The notes: generated by a model not told the origin, from the letters alone. 64,000 bases of DNA from Dyadobacter flavalbus (GCF_006149045.1 NZ_VBSN01000026.1:1-64000), one strand, 5' to 3'. Positions 38,160-49,312 are shown, counted from the stretch's first letter. Translations and numbers: made by a program.

Positions 38160-39065
38160 TCAGTTAGGGTTGTGAAGGACTCGGTACTCATTGGGGGTCT
38201 GCCCAACTCGCTGTTTAAACAGGCGCGTGAAGTGCTGCGGGTACTTAAATCCTAGCTCGTACGCGATTTCACTAAAGGATTTGTCATGGTCGGAAATTAG
38301 CTCCTTTGCCATACTGATAATTTTCACCTGAATGTATTCTTGGGCAGTCTTACCAGTTTCTTTTTTGATTAAATCACCAAAATAATTTGCAGATGTGTGA
38401 AGCTGATCAGCGCAGTATGCTACGGTCGGAAGGCCTAGCTGCTGAGGCTTATCTGACTTGAAATATTTGTTAAGCAAAGTTTCGAACCTTTCCAGTATGC
38501 CTTTGTTTACTGTTTCCCTGGTGATGAACTGCCGGTCGTAGAACCTTACGCAGTACTCGAGAAACAACTCAATATTAGCAGTAATCAGTCGCCGGCTATG
38601 CTTGTCAATCCTCCCACTTATTTCATACTCAATTTTAGCAAGACAATCTGTGATTATCTTGCGCTCCTGCTTTGATAGGTGGAGTGCCTCGGTTACTTCG
38701 TAAGAGAAAAACGTATATTGATCGATGTGCTTTCCAAGGCCTGTGCCATGTAATAGATCCGGATGGAACACCAGTGCCAGGCCTTGAGGTTGATAGAAGT
38801 TATCCTTGATATTTTCTCCGATTACCTGACCTGGCGCCAGGAAGATCAAGGTACCTTCCTCATAATCGTAATAATTCAACCCGTACCGCAGATCCCCACA
38901 CTTGATTTCTTTAAGAAACACCACGTAGAACTCATATGCCATTCGGCGCGATTCTCGTGGGTCGGCCTTTGACAAATCAACCACACTTACCAGTGGGTAT
39001 AAAGTTTCATGTTTATTGAACGTGTTGTACTCCTGAATACTATTAAACCTAAGTACATCTTCCAT
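38160..39065 (-). CDS. AraC-family transcriptional regulator
   Basis: 301 aa from the ATG at 39065 (MEDVLRFNSIQEYN). The frame is open to a TTG at 39176, but that would overlap the operator at 39146-39174 and 301 aa is a normal AraC length. N-terminal sensing domain (about 1-180). Two C-terminal HTH motifs: LPTVAYCADQLHTSANYFGDL and SFSEIAYELGFKYPQHFTRLF, ending FKQRVGQTPNEYR. It is divergent from the rightward cargo units and the only regulator in the cluster, so it is the likely binder of the four-copy operator (inference). Confidence 0.9.
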   Translation of the reverse strand: MEDVLRFNSIQEYNTFNKHETLYPLVSVVDLSKADPRESRRMAYEFYVVFLKEIKCGDLRYGLNYYDYEEGTLIFLAPGQVIGENIKDNFYQPQGLALVFHPDLLHGTGLGKHIDQYTFFSYEVTEALHLSKQERKIITDCLAKIEYEISGRIDKHSRRLITANIELFLEYCVRFYDRQFITRETVNKGILERFETLLNKYFKSDKPQQLGLPTVAYCADQLHTSANYFGDLIKKETGKTAQEYIQVKIISMAKELISDHDKSFSEIAYELGFKYPQHFTRLFKQRVGQTPNEYRVLHNPN

Positions 39066-39145
39066 GTCGCTGATTTTTAAATTTCTGAGCACAAACTTAA
39101 TGCTGCACGTCTTGTTTTTATTGTAATCTTTTCTGGATAAGTAAT

Positions 39146-39174
39146 ATTGGTAAGCATTTCCGTAATCCGTATAC
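39146..39174 (+). promoter_or_regulatory. predicted AraC-type operator, copy 1
   Basis: Half-site ATTGGTAAG, 10-nt spacer, half-site ATCCGTATA. It lies in the 211-bp gap between the divergent araC gene (start 39065) and the hydrolase operon (start 39277), so it could serve both. Sequence upstream (TTTCTGG, then TAAT just before the half-site) is also shared with the copy at 45982. Confidence 0.6.
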
Positions 39175-39276
39175 AACGCTCGGCCTTTTTTCTAGGCAAT
39201 TTTGCAAGGTAACCAACTAGCCGCATTGGGCGCGGTTGTGGACTTCAGTGATTTGGTAGACCATATTTGATACAGA

Positions 39277-40368
39277 ATGAAAAAATTAGGATTAACTCGG
39301 ATAAAAATTTTGGCGGTTATCATAGGCTCTTCTTTGATCGGCATTTCATGTTCCAGTAGCAAAAATGGAACGGGTAATGGTCTGATCACGCTTCGGGAGC
39401 AAGGAAGCTTTGCGGTGGGAGGAAGTGTGATAACTAACCCAGGAACCTTCGATCCGAAGACGAGAACACCTGATGGACAAACTTATCATGGTGATCATGC
39501 CTATGTGTTTTATCAAATCCCGGACAAAGCACGAAAACTGCCGCTCGTTTTCTGGCATGGTATCGGTCAGTTCTCAAAGACCTGGGAGACAACGCCTGAT
39601 GGTCGAGAGGGCTTTCAGAACATATTTCTACGTCGTGGGTTCGGAGTATATCTTATTGATCAGCCTAGGCGTGGCAATGCTGGAAGGAGTACCGTCGCTG
39701 CGAAGATCGACCCAATCCCCGACGAACAGGGATGGTTTGGGACATTTAGAGTGGGGATTTGGCCTGATTATTTTCCTGGGGTCCAATTCTCGAAAGATCC
39801 GGAGGCGCTCAATCAATATTTTCGCCAAATAACACCAAATATAGGGGGATTCGATACGGAAGTTATCTCTGGTGCAACATCAAAACTTTTTGATAGGATT
39901 GGTGAGGGAATTCTGGTAACCCACTCCCACTCGGGAGGTTTTGGTTGGCAAACCGCATTAAAGAATAGCAAAGTTAAAGCAATCGTTTCTTATGAGCCTG
40001 GAAGCGGGTTCGTCTTTCCAACTTGGGAAGTACCAGCTCCAATCGCTAGTTCATCAGGCCCGCTAGAAGGGGTAGGTATCCCATTAGAAGAGTTCATGAA
40101 GCTGACCAAGATTCCGATTATCATTTACTACGGTGATTTTATTCCGGCGCAGCAAATCGATAATCCCGGTCAAGATGGCTGGCGTGCAAGACTTGAAATG
40201 GCGCGTCTTTGGCGTGATGTGGTCAACAAGCACGGTGGGGATGTTACAGTTGTGCATCTACCGGAAATCGGGATCAAAGGCAACACGCACTTTCCTTTCT
40301 CAGACTTGAATAACATTGAGGTGGCCGACCAAATGTCCAAATTCTTGAAAGAGAAAAATCTCGACTAG
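39277..40368 (+). CDS. alpha/beta hydrolase lipoprotein
   Basis: 363 aa. Lipoprotein signal ending in IGISC|SSS. Alpha/beta hydrolase fold: the oxyanion region LPLVFWHGIGQFSKTWE, nucleophile elbow THSHSGGFG (Ser in SHSGG), a probable acid near YYGDFIP and the catalytic His in KGNTHFPFSD. It resembles esterases or carboxylesterase-like hydrolases of the periplasm. First gene of the rightward unit behind operator copy 1; the Mo hydroxylase subunit follows 43 bp later. Substrate unknown. Confidence 0.85.
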   Translation: MKKLGLTRIKILAVIIGSSLIGISCSSSKNGTGNGLITLREQGSFAVGGSVITNPGTFDPKTRTPDGQTYHGDHAYVFYQIPDKARKLPLVFWHGIGQFSKTWETTPDGREGFQNIFLRRGFGVYLIDQPRRGNAGRSTVAAKIDPIPDEQGWFGTFRVGIWPDYFPGVQFSKDPEALNQYFRQITPNIGGFDTEVISGATSKLFDRIGEGILVTHSHSGGFGWQTALKNSKVKAIVSYEPGSGFVFPTWEVPAPIASSSGPLEGVGIPLEEFMKLTKIPIIIYYGDFIPAQQIDNPGQDGWRARLEMARLWRDVVNKHGGDVTVVHLPEIGIKGNTHFPFSDLNNIEVADQMSKFLKEKNLD

Positions 40369-40411
40369 TTACTTCGTGTAACCCTGTCAATCTAACCCAT
40401 TAGATAGCGAT

Positions 40412-42565
40412 ATGAACAATATTTCAAGGCGTCATTTTATCCGAGGGGCATCTGTTGGTAGCGCGGCACTTTGGCTTGGACTTTCGGCAAAGGGTTTCCC
40501 TAGAAAGGCGACCGGCGTTGAAGCCAGTAATTTCACACCGTTTATCCTGGTTGAAGCTAACGGAAATATTACATTATTCAACATAAAGCCAGAAATGGGC
40601 CAAGGAACGTATCAATCGATACCTGCATTGATTGCAGAAGAGTTTGAGGTGTCCTTGGATCAGGTTACGATTAAAAATACCGGCGGTGAGAAGGAATTTG
40701 GGAATGGGCAGCGTGCCGGTGGGAGCACATCTGTCAGAGGAAGTTATGAGCAGATGCGTAAAGTTGGTGCAGCTGCGAAGGCGGTGTTTATTACTGCTGC
40801 CAGTAGAATTTGGCAGGTTGATGAATCGACCTGTTATGCTGAGTATGGCAGAGTGCTACATATGGGGACAAAAAAATCAGCTACTTACGGAGAGTTATTG
40901 ACTGAAGCTTCGAAATTAGAATTACCAAAACAGCCGAAGCTCAAAGATCCGAAGGATTTTAAAATTATCGGAAAACAGTCGCATAGGCCCGATGTACCAT
41001 TAAAGACATGCGGGGCCGCAGTCTTTGGAATTGACGTAGAATTACCCGAGATGCTGCATGCAAGCGTATACCGATGTCCGGTAGTTGGAGGTACACTAAA
41101 AAGTTTTGATGCATCTGATGCGCTGAAAGTGCCTGGTGTGATCAAGGTGGCTCCGGTTGAAAGGATCGTTGGTATTTATAGCTTCATCGGAGTGGCCGTA
41201 ATTGCCAATTCCTACTGGAATGCGCTGCAAGGCCGTAAAAAACTGAGAGTTGAATGGGATACTAAAGGCTTCGAACGATACAATTCTCAAGAATATGACC
41301 AGTACTTGCGTCAACAGCAATATAAGGAGGGTATGGTTGATAAAAATATTGGTGCGATTGATTCGGTTGTAGTAACCGCTGAGAATACCATCGAGGCATT
41401 TTATGAAACGCCGGTGATTTCGCACCAGACAATGGAACCGATGGTTTGTGTTGCACAAGTTACAGGTGATAAGGTCGAAATATGGTCATCGACACAGGTG
41501 CCCAACCTTATAACTGGTTCTGGCTCAAACGATATACCTGCGCTGACTGGCTTTAAGCCCGAAAGTGTTAAGTACCACAACATGTTTATCGGCGGGGGGT
41601 TCGGTAGACGTTTGTATTATGATTACATAGTTGAGGCAGTCAATGTCGCCAAACTAGTGGATAAGCCTGTGAAAACGCTTTGGTCAAGGGAAGAAGTTAT
41701 CAAAAATGGCCCATGGCGAATGATGACATTCTCTAAGTTAAGCGGAACAGTGAGCGACCAGAAGAAACTGACTGCGTTTCGCCATAAAGTCATTGGCCCG
41801 AACTTCCATGAATCGCTGTTCAAGAATTTTGACCAGACCAAACTCGATCCTAGTATGGTTGAAGGTATAGGCGATCAGGATTATCAAATCCCAAATCTTA
41901 AAACGTCCTATGTCAAAACTGATTCGCACATTCCTGGCGCTGCATTTCGATCAGTCGTAAGCTCGACGATCTGCTTTCCGCACGAGAGCTTTATTGATGA
42001 GCTGGCACATAAGGTCGGGATTGATCCGATGGAATTTCGGTTAAGCTTAGTTGATGAAAATTCGGATACAAAAAAGCTGCTAACCAAGCTAAAAGAGGTG
42101 TCGGGATGGGATAAACCCTTACAAAGTTACCAAGGACGTGGAGTAAGCCAATGGAAATTCTTCGGATGCCAATGCGGTCAAGTTGTCCAGGTTACCTATG
42201 ACGGTGAAAAGAAAATTGTAAGGGTTGACAAAGTTACTGTCGTGATTGATCTGGGTATTGTCGTTAATCCAGATAATGTCAAGAACCAGATGGAAGGTGG
42301 TGTTGTGATGGCCTATTCTGCGGCTGTGAAACCGGGAATTACCTTTAAAGACGGCATGGTCGAACAAAATAATTTTTACGATAGCCCTGTTCCACGCATT
42401 AATGAAATATTTCCTATCGAGGTTCATATTATCGCCGACGGCAGTCGGATGAAGGGAGTCGGTGAGCCCAGTGTACCACCTTTTGCACCCGCATTGGGCA
42501 ACGCCATATTTGCAGCCACCGGAAAACGTTTGAGAACTTTACCATTCGACCTTTCAAACATATGA
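40412..42565 (+). CDS. molybdopterin-binding large subunit of an isoquinoline 1-oxidoreductase-type hydroxylase (first copy)
   Basis: 717 aa. Twin-arginine signal (SRRHFIRGASVGSAALWLG). Xanthine dehydrogenase-family Mo subunit: KPEMGQGTYQSIPALIAEE, QRAGGSTSVRGSYE, FIGGGFGRRLYYDY, HIPGAAFRSV and the C-terminal GVGEPSVPPFAPA with the predicted catalytic Glu. Enzymes of this family hydroxylate N-heteroaromatics or oxidise aldehydes in the periplasm. No 2Fe-2S subunit is encoded next to it; the only one in the cluster is at 52701, beside the second large subunit. Stop overlaps the cupin start by 4 bp. Confidence 0.88.
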   Translation: MNNISRRHFIRGASVGSAALWLGLSAKGFPRKATGVEASNFTPFILVEANGNITLFNIKPEMGQGTYQSIPALIAEEFEVSLDQVTIKNTGGEKEFGNGQRAGGSTSVRGSYEQMRKVGAAAKAVFITAASRIWQVDESTCYAEYGRVLHMGTKKSATYGELLTEASKLELPKQPKLKDPKDFKIIGKQSHRPDVPLKTCGAAVFGIDVELPEMLHASVYRCPVVGGTLKSFDASDALKVPGVIKVAPVERIVGIYSFIGVAVIANSYWNALQGRKKLRVEWDTKGFERYNSQEYDQYLRQQQYKEGMVDKNIGAIDSVVVTAENTIEAFYETPVISHQTMEPMVCVAQVTGDKVEIWSSTQVPNLITGSGSNDIPALTGFKPESVKYHNMFIGGGFGRRLYYDYIVEAVNVAKLVDKPVKTLWSREEVIKNGPWRMMTFSKLSGTVSDQKKLTAFRHKVIGPNFHESLFKNFDQTKLDPSMVEGIGDQDYQIPNLKTSYVKTDSHIPGAAFRSVVSSTICFPHESFIDELAHKVGIDPMEFRLSLVDENSDTKKLLTKLKEVSGWDKPLQSYQGRGVSQWKFFGCQCGQVVQVTYDGEKKIVRVDKVTVVIDLGIVVNPDNVKNQMEGGVVMAYSAAVKPGITFKDGMVEQNNFYDSPVPRINEIFPIEVHIIADGSRMKGVGEPSVPPFAPALGNAIFAATGKRLRTLPFDLSNI

Positions 42566-43038
42566 AAAAGCGATTTGTCATCAATTTGACAGCTATAATT
42601 TTGTCCATTTGCTTCTGTGCGAGGCTTTGTGCACAACAGCAGACCGCTTCGGTAGGGTCGGCCGACACAACGCGGAATCAGAGTGGCGGGTTTATTACGG
42701 GAGGGCAGTCTTCGGTGAGTCGCCTCCCTAGAGTAGCTGAAATAAACTGTGGTGTGAGTACAGTCAGTTTTGGTCCGGGCGCACGAACGATCTGGCATTC
42801 TCACGCAGGCGGCCAGGTTATTGTTGTAACAAAGGGAACAGCATGGTATCAGGAAAAGGGAAAGCCTAAGCAAATTCTTCGTCAAGGTGAGGCTATTATT
42901 GCTCCGCCAGGTGCAATGCACTGGCATGGAGCTCCTCCAGATTCAGCGATGGTACATACTGTTGCGACCCCAAACCTGGATAAAGGCGGGGTAACTTCGG
43001 GACTTCCAGTTACCAACCAAGAGTATTTAAATCCGTGA
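42562..43038 (+). CDS. secreted cupin-domain protein (second copy)
   Basis: 158 aa. Signal peptide (MKKRFVINLTAIILSICFCARLCAQ). Cupin motifs TIWHSHAGGQVIVVTKG and AMHWHGAPPD with the conserved AWYQEKGKPKQILRQGE strand. Translationally coupled to the Mo hydroxylase gene. The N-terminal part differs from the other two cupins (STVSFGPGARTI instead of the VGNVTFEAGAR-type lead-in), so these are diverged paralogues rather than recent copies. Operator copy 2 starts just after its stop. Confidence 0.82.
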   Translation: MKKRFVINLTAIILSICFCARLCAQQQTASVGSADTTRNQSGGFITGGQSSVSRLPRVAEINCGVSTVSFGPGARTIWHSHAGGQVIVVTKGTAWYQEKGKPKQILRQGEAIIAPPGAMHWHGAPPDSAMVHTVATPNLDKGGVTSGLPVTNQEYLNP

Positions 43039-43039
43039 G

Positions 43040-43068
43040 ATTGGTCGGTATATCACTAATCCGTAATA
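43040..43068 (+). promoter_or_regulatory. predicted AraC-type operator, copy 2
   Basis: ATTGGTCGG, 10-nt spacer, ATCCGTAAT; half-sites 19 bp apart as in the other three copies. It starts at the first base after the cupin stop and lies 162 bp before the cytochrome/dehydrogenase gene at 43202. It is the most divergent copy. Confidence 0.5.
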
Positions 43069-43201
43069 CATCGGCTTTGATCCTAAGAAACCATGCTTGA
43101 TGTGATGGACAAATCTGCAAAACTTAATAAGTAAAAACCAATATGCCATCGCGTATGCTGGTGTCAAAAGTTGAAAGCCTGATTTTAGAAAACCAAATTT
43201 T

Positions 43202-45133
43202 ATGAACATGTATAAGCAATTTGCGGCATCTTTATTTTCTGTCGCCATATCAACGATGCCGGTTTACTCTCAGACCACTAGGCAATCATTGGCAGAGGGC
43301 CAGCGTTTATACACGATTAACTGCGCAAATTGTCACGGCGATGCGGCTCAGGGAGCTGTGAAGGCGGGCATCGAGCTCTCCATTATCACCGAGCGCGGCG
43401 GAAAACAACCACCTAATCTGACCGACGACGCTTGGGATCACGGCTCGACTGACGCAGAGATTTTTAACACGGTCAAGAAAGGATTCCCATCGGGAATGAT
43501 GCCTCCTTTCGAGGGAAGTCTGTCTGACAGCCAGATTAAGAATGTCATTGCCTACGTCCGTTCTCTGTCCACGCCGCAGGGAGTTGCGGCTGCCGCTGCG
43601 GCGAAGGTCAATGTTATACAAACCAATGCAGAACATACAATCGAATTGGCCGATTACCTTGAAATGCCCATCACAGGGGATATGTCTGCTGACCGCGTGA
43701 CGGGCGTGCTGGCACGTGGCAGCATCATGCTGGATGAGCCTGGTGGGAAACGCACTTTCATTAATGACCTGAATGGTCAATTGTACATTCTTGACAAGCA
43801 AACCAAGAAGCTTACCACGTACCTGGACTTCGATGGTTCGAATAGTCGCGCTGGTCTATTTACGAAACTGACTTCCGCGAAGGGCTACGCGTCTGGGCTA
43901 ATGAATTTTGTTTTCGACCCTGATTATTCGAAAAACGGCATTTTTTATACGCTCCACATGGAGAATGTCGCCGCACCTGGTGAAAGTCCAATGCCAAAGG
44001 CCGGCGTAGTTCCAGGTCTAAATCTTGCAGGATATAATATCACTCCTGCGCTTGCCAAACCAGTTGCTGCTGGTGATCCGCAGATGGAGCGAGAGCTGGT
44101 TATTGTTGAGTGGAGGGATCAGAAAATTGGAAATTATACATTTGAAGGGACAGCTCGCGAGGTGCTTCGTTTGTACGTGCCTGGACTTTTCCACCCTCTT
44201 AATGAACTAACGTTTAATCCGGCTGCCCGGCCCGGTGACACTGACTGGCGCGTCATGTACCTGGGAATTGGTGATGCAGGTACGGGTGAACGTCCAGGAC
44301 CCAACAGGATGCATGCACAAAGGCTCGATACGTTTCAAGGGAAAGTGCTCCGAATTATCCCGTCGCCGGACGTACAGAAGTCCACCAGCACGTTAAGCGA
44401 TAATGGGCAATACCGAATTCCCAATGACAATCCTTTTGTCTCGATTTCGGGTGCGCGAAAAGAGATATGGGCTTACGGCCTGCGCAATCCGCATCGATTG
44501 ACCTGGTACATCGATCCGGCCCGTCCCCGAAAGCCAATATTGTTCGCTTTTAACATTGGCTTGGTGAGCTGGGAAACTGTGATGATTATAAAGAAAGGAG
44601 CAAACTATGGATATCCCCTGCGTGAAGGCTCCCAGAGCATGGAAGAAGGTAACAAGATGGGACCAATACCAGCAGATGATCAGATCGCGGTTCAGGTTAC
44701 AGACGTCGTGAAACATGGAACAGTGAAGCCTGCCTACGCGGTATTGGCTTACCCTCACGCGCCAGGTGGGGGCGACGCAATAGCCAATGGCTTTGTTTAT
44801 CGAGGCAAAAAGATTCCGATGTTAAAAGGCACTTTCGTTTTTGGTGACATTACAACCGGCCGTATCTGGTACGCTCGCATAAAAGACGTGATTGCAGCAG
44901 ACGATGGCAATCCGCTTACCTTTGCCCCTATTCATGAGCTAGGCACGCAGATTCGTAGCCTTGCGGAAGAAACTTACAAAAGGCGAGGCGGCAAGAATCC
45001 AGGCTTGCCTGGACGCGGGGCCATTGCTGGGGCTGGTAGAATTGATTTGCGCCTGGCCGAAGATAGCGAAGGCGAACTGTACGTATTGACGAAGGCAGAT
45101 GGTATGATTCGGAAGATCGTAGGTGTCAAGTAG
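43202..45133 (+). CDS. cytochrome c-PQQ-type sugar dehydrogenase fusion
   Basis: 643 aa. Signal peptide ending PVYSQ. An N-terminal cytochrome c domain (about 25-120) has the haem site CANCH and Met-ligand-like GMMPPFEG. The rest is a glucose/sorbosone dehydrogenase-type propeller: GLMNFVFDPDYS, ELTFNPAARPG, MHAQRLDTFQGKVLRI, AYGLRNPHRLTW and a final ELYVLTKADGMIRKIVG blade. It would oxidise a sugar or alcohol in the periplasm and pass electrons to its own haem. First gene of the unit behind operator copy 2, followed by a flavodoxin-like lipoprotein. Confidence 0.85.
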   Translation: MNMYKQFAASLFSVAISTMPVYSQTTRQSLAEGQRLYTINCANCHGDAAQGAVKAGIELSIITERGGKQPPNLTDDAWDHGSTDAEIFNTVKKGFPSGMMPPFEGSLSDSQIKNVIAYVRSLSTPQGVAAAAAAKVNVIQTNAEHTIELADYLEMPITGDMSADRVTGVLARGSIMLDEPGGKRTFINDLNGQLYILDKQTKKLTTYLDFDGSNSRAGLFTKLTSAKGYASGLMNFVFDPDYSKNGIFYTLHMENVAAPGESPMPKAGVVPGLNLAGYNITPALAKPVAAGDPQMERELVIVEWRDQKIGNYTFEGTAREVLRLYVPGLFHPLNELTFNPAARPGDTDWRVMYLGIGDAGTGERPGPNRMHAQRLDTFQGKVLRIIPSPDVQKSTSTLSDNGQYRIPNDNPFVSISGARKEIWAYGLRNPHRLTWYIDPARPRKPILFAFNIGLVSWETVMIIKKGANYGYPLREGSQSMEEGNKMGPIPADDQIAVQVTDVVKHGTVKPAYAVLAYPHAPGGGDAIANGFVYRGKKIPMLKGTFVFGDITTGRIWYARIKDVIAADDGNPLTFAPIHELGTQIRSLAEETYKRRGGKNPGLPGRGAIAGAGRIDLRLAEDSEGELYVLTKADGMIRKIVGVK

Positions 45134-45190
45134 CAAATGCAGTTGATTAATGACGTATATGTATTTGCGTCAGCTAAATTTTTACAAACT

Positions 45191-45832
45191 ATGAGAATGC
45201 AGCCGGTAAATGGTTGGCCTATTTGTGCTTGCCTTTTGATTATACTATCGTTCATGGGATGTTCAACTAGCGGACAACCGGGATCGTCAGAAAATAAGAT
45301 GACAGCCGTTCAGGCCGAGAAAATCCTCATTGTCTATCTTTCACGAACAAAGAATACGAAGGCGGTCGCCGAAATTATTCAGAAGCAGACAGGCGGCCGA
45401 TTAGTCGCTCTGGAATTGCAAAATCCATATCCACAGGACTACCAAACAACGGTAGATCAGGTTGCGCGTGAAAATGCATCTGGCTTTCTGCCGCCCCTGG
45501 CAACTGTCATCGATAGCATCGAAAAATATGAGATGATTTTCCTGGGTTTCCCGACTTGGGGAATGCAGCTGCCGCCTCCAGTAAAGAGCTTTTTGAAACA
45601 ATATAATTTGAAAGGAAAGACAATCGCCCCATTCAATACTAATGCCGGATATGGCATAGGAAGTACTTTTGAAGAAGTCAAGAACCTGGCTTCGGGAACT
45701 CGTGTACTAGACGGCTTCTCTACGCGGGGAGGCGTTGAGCGGGATGGCGTGCTCTTCGTGATGGAAGGCGATCGGCTGATTCAGGTGCAAGATCAGGTTA
45801 CAAGTTGGATTCAAAATTTTAAGATGCCCTAA
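45191..45832 (+). CDS. flavodoxin-like lipoprotein
   Basis: 213 aa from the ATG at 45191 (or six bases later); the frame also opens at 45137, but the 45191 start puts a lipobox (LSFMGC|STSG) in place. Flavodoxin fold: ILIVYLSRTKNTKAVAEII is the FMN phosphate loop, then GFPTWGMQLPPPVKSFL and IAPFNTNAGYGIGSTFEEV. It belongs to the flavodoxin_4-type group often found beside aldo/keto reductases and cupins. An extracytoplasmic flavodoxin is unusual; its electron partner is unknown, possibly one of the dehydrogenases here. Confidence 0.82.
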   Translation: MRMQPVNGWPICACLLIILSFMGCSTSGQPGSSENKMTAVQAEKILIVYLSRTKNTKAVAEIIQKQTGGRLVALELQNPYPQDYQTTVDQVARENASGFLPPLATVIDSIEKYEMIFLGFPTWGMQLPPPVKSFLKQYNLKGKTIAPFNTNAGYGIGSTFEEVKNLASGTRVLDGFSTRGGVERDGVLFVMEGDRLIQVQDQVTSWIQNFKMP

Positions 45833-45981
45833 TTAGCTTATTTCTAGTGTAGTAGCCGGTGGCACAGACAGTTTATGAACATAGTTTCATGAGCTGTTTT
45901 TTGTATCCCGATATCTGCCGCCAGACAGTTAGTAAGCGTGTTTAATCCATCTTTCTGCCAAGTACATTTCTGGTCGGTAAT

Positions 45982-46010
45982 ATTGGTAAGTAATACTGTA
46001 ATTGGTATAA
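45982..46010 (+). promoter_or_regulatory. predicted AraC-type operator, copy 3
   Basis: ATTGGTAAG, 10-nt spacer, ATTGGTATA. Here the two half-sites are near-perfect direct repeats (seven of nine bases identical, 19 bp apart), which shows the bipartite structure best. It lies in the 260-bp gap, 111 bp before the hydrolase start at 46093. Confidence 0.6.
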
Positions 46011-46092
46011 GCATCAGGTGTGGTCGACTTGCGAACTTTGTATTGTAGAAAATGAATAATTCATCAATTACGAAAAGAAAACAGACAGGCAT

Positions 46093-47214
46093 ATGAAGTC
46101 AATAGCAATTTTAATGGGCGCGTCAATACTATCCGCTGGAAGTATAGAGACAAGTGATGCCCAGGCGAGAGCAAACCAACAATTGGAGTTGGCAAGTGCA
46201 GATACAAAAAGAGTGAAGAATCAGTCAAATGCCGGAAAAAATCCGTTCACTCTGGTTTATGGCGGGGCTATCACTGAAAACGTTGCCGGAAAAGTTAACA
46301 TTCACCCGGTAACTTATAAAATCAAAGACATTGACATTGTTGCTAATGTCTATACCCCTGCTAACTTCAATCCCTCCCAGAAATATCCAGCTATCGTCGT
46401 AGCGCACCCAAACGGTGGTGTTAAAGAACAAGTGGCTGGTTTGTATGCCCAACGGCTCGCTGAAAATGGATTTATCACCATTACGGCCGATGCAGCTTAC
46501 CAGGGAGGCAGCGGCGGCCTGCCACGTAACGTAGACAAGCCAGCTAACCGTATTGAGGATATCCATGCTATGGCAGACTATCTTTCACAATACGCTGGGG
46601 TTGACCTTTCTAAACTTGCTTTGTTAGGTATCTGTGGCGGGGGCGGCTACTCTTTGGCAGCGGCACAATCGGATAAGCGCTTTGCCTCAGTAGCTACATT
46701 GAGCATGTTCAATTCAGGTATTGTTCGTAAAAACGGCTTTATGAATTCCCAGCTAGCTACTATCCAGGATCGCTTGAAACAAGCTTCAGAAGCCCGTGAG
46801 AAAGAAGCCAAGGTTGGTGAAGTTATTTACGTCGGCGATAATAAAACGCCCCTTACTGATGAGCAGATCGCTAAAATGCCGTTTGATCTGTATCGTGAAG
46901 GGTATATCTACTACGGTAAGACCCATGCGCATCCCAATTCCAGTGGAAAATATACGATGAGTAGCCTCTTGGATTTGATGACATTCGATGCCGCCGCCAA
47001 TATGGATCTGATCCAACAGCCACTATTAATGATAGCCGGAAGTAAAGCGGACACGTATTACATGACAGAGGATGCTTTTAAAAAAGCGTCGAATGCTAAA
47101 AACAAAGAGTTGTACCTTATTGATGGTGCAACCCATATAGAAACATACTGGAAACCAGAGTATGTAAACCAAGCAGTTTCAAAGCTGGTTGATTTCTTCA
47201 GTACCCGTTTGTGA
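46093..47214 (+). CDS. alpha/beta hydrolase, dienelactone-hydrolase-like
   Basis: 373 aa. Weak signal peptide (MKSIAILMGASILSAGSIETSDAQ). Hydrolase features are YPAIVVAHPNGGVKEQVAG, ITADAAYQGGSGG, the elbow LLGICGGGGYSL and catalytic His in DGATHIETYW. The elbow has Cys instead of Ser, as in dienelactone hydrolases, which open lactone rings of aromatic breakdown products; the rest looks more like the YcjY/DUF1100-type hydrolases. It stands alone between operator copies 3 and 4. Confidence 0.82.
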   Translation: MKSIAILMGASILSAGSIETSDAQARANQQLELASADTKRVKNQSNAGKNPFTLVYGGAITENVAGKVNIHPVTYKIKDIDIVANVYTPANFNPSQKYPAIVVAHPNGGVKEQVAGLYAQRLAENGFITITADAAYQGGSGGLPRNVDKPANRIEDIHAMADYLSQYAGVDLSKLALLGICGGGGYSLAAAQSDKRFASVATLSMFNSGIVRKNGFMNSQLATIQDRLKQASEAREKEAKVGEVIYVGDNKTPLTDEQIAKMPFDLYREGYIYYGKTHAHPNSSGKYTMSSLLDLMTFDAAANMDLIQQPLLMIAGSKADTYYMTEDAFKKASNAKNKELYLIDGATHIETYWKPEYVNQAVSKLVDFFSTRL

Positions 47215-47290
47215 CGTAAAATTTCAGATTGTATGGTGGCGAGGGCGAAAAACGAGCTGCCTGAGTCCATGCGTATTCCAAATCAGGAAT

Positions 47291-47319
47291 ATTGGTAAGC
47301 AATTCCGGGATATGTATAC
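47291..47319 (+). promoter_or_regulatory. predicted AraC-type operator, copy 4
   Basis: ATTGGTAAG, 10-nt spacer, ATATGTATA, 135 bp before the first gene of the long operon starting at 47426. Spacing matches the other copies exactly. Confidence 0.6.
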
Positions 47320-47413
47320 CATTTGAATATAAACTATAACTGAAATTTGCATGGTGACCGAACGAATGATCACCCCAAAAGGCACAGAAATAGTAAAGTG
47401 CCGCGAAATATAA

Positions 47414-49288
<1,875 letters not shown>

Positions 49289-49312
49289 TCCGAACATTCA
49301 AGAAACGAAAAG

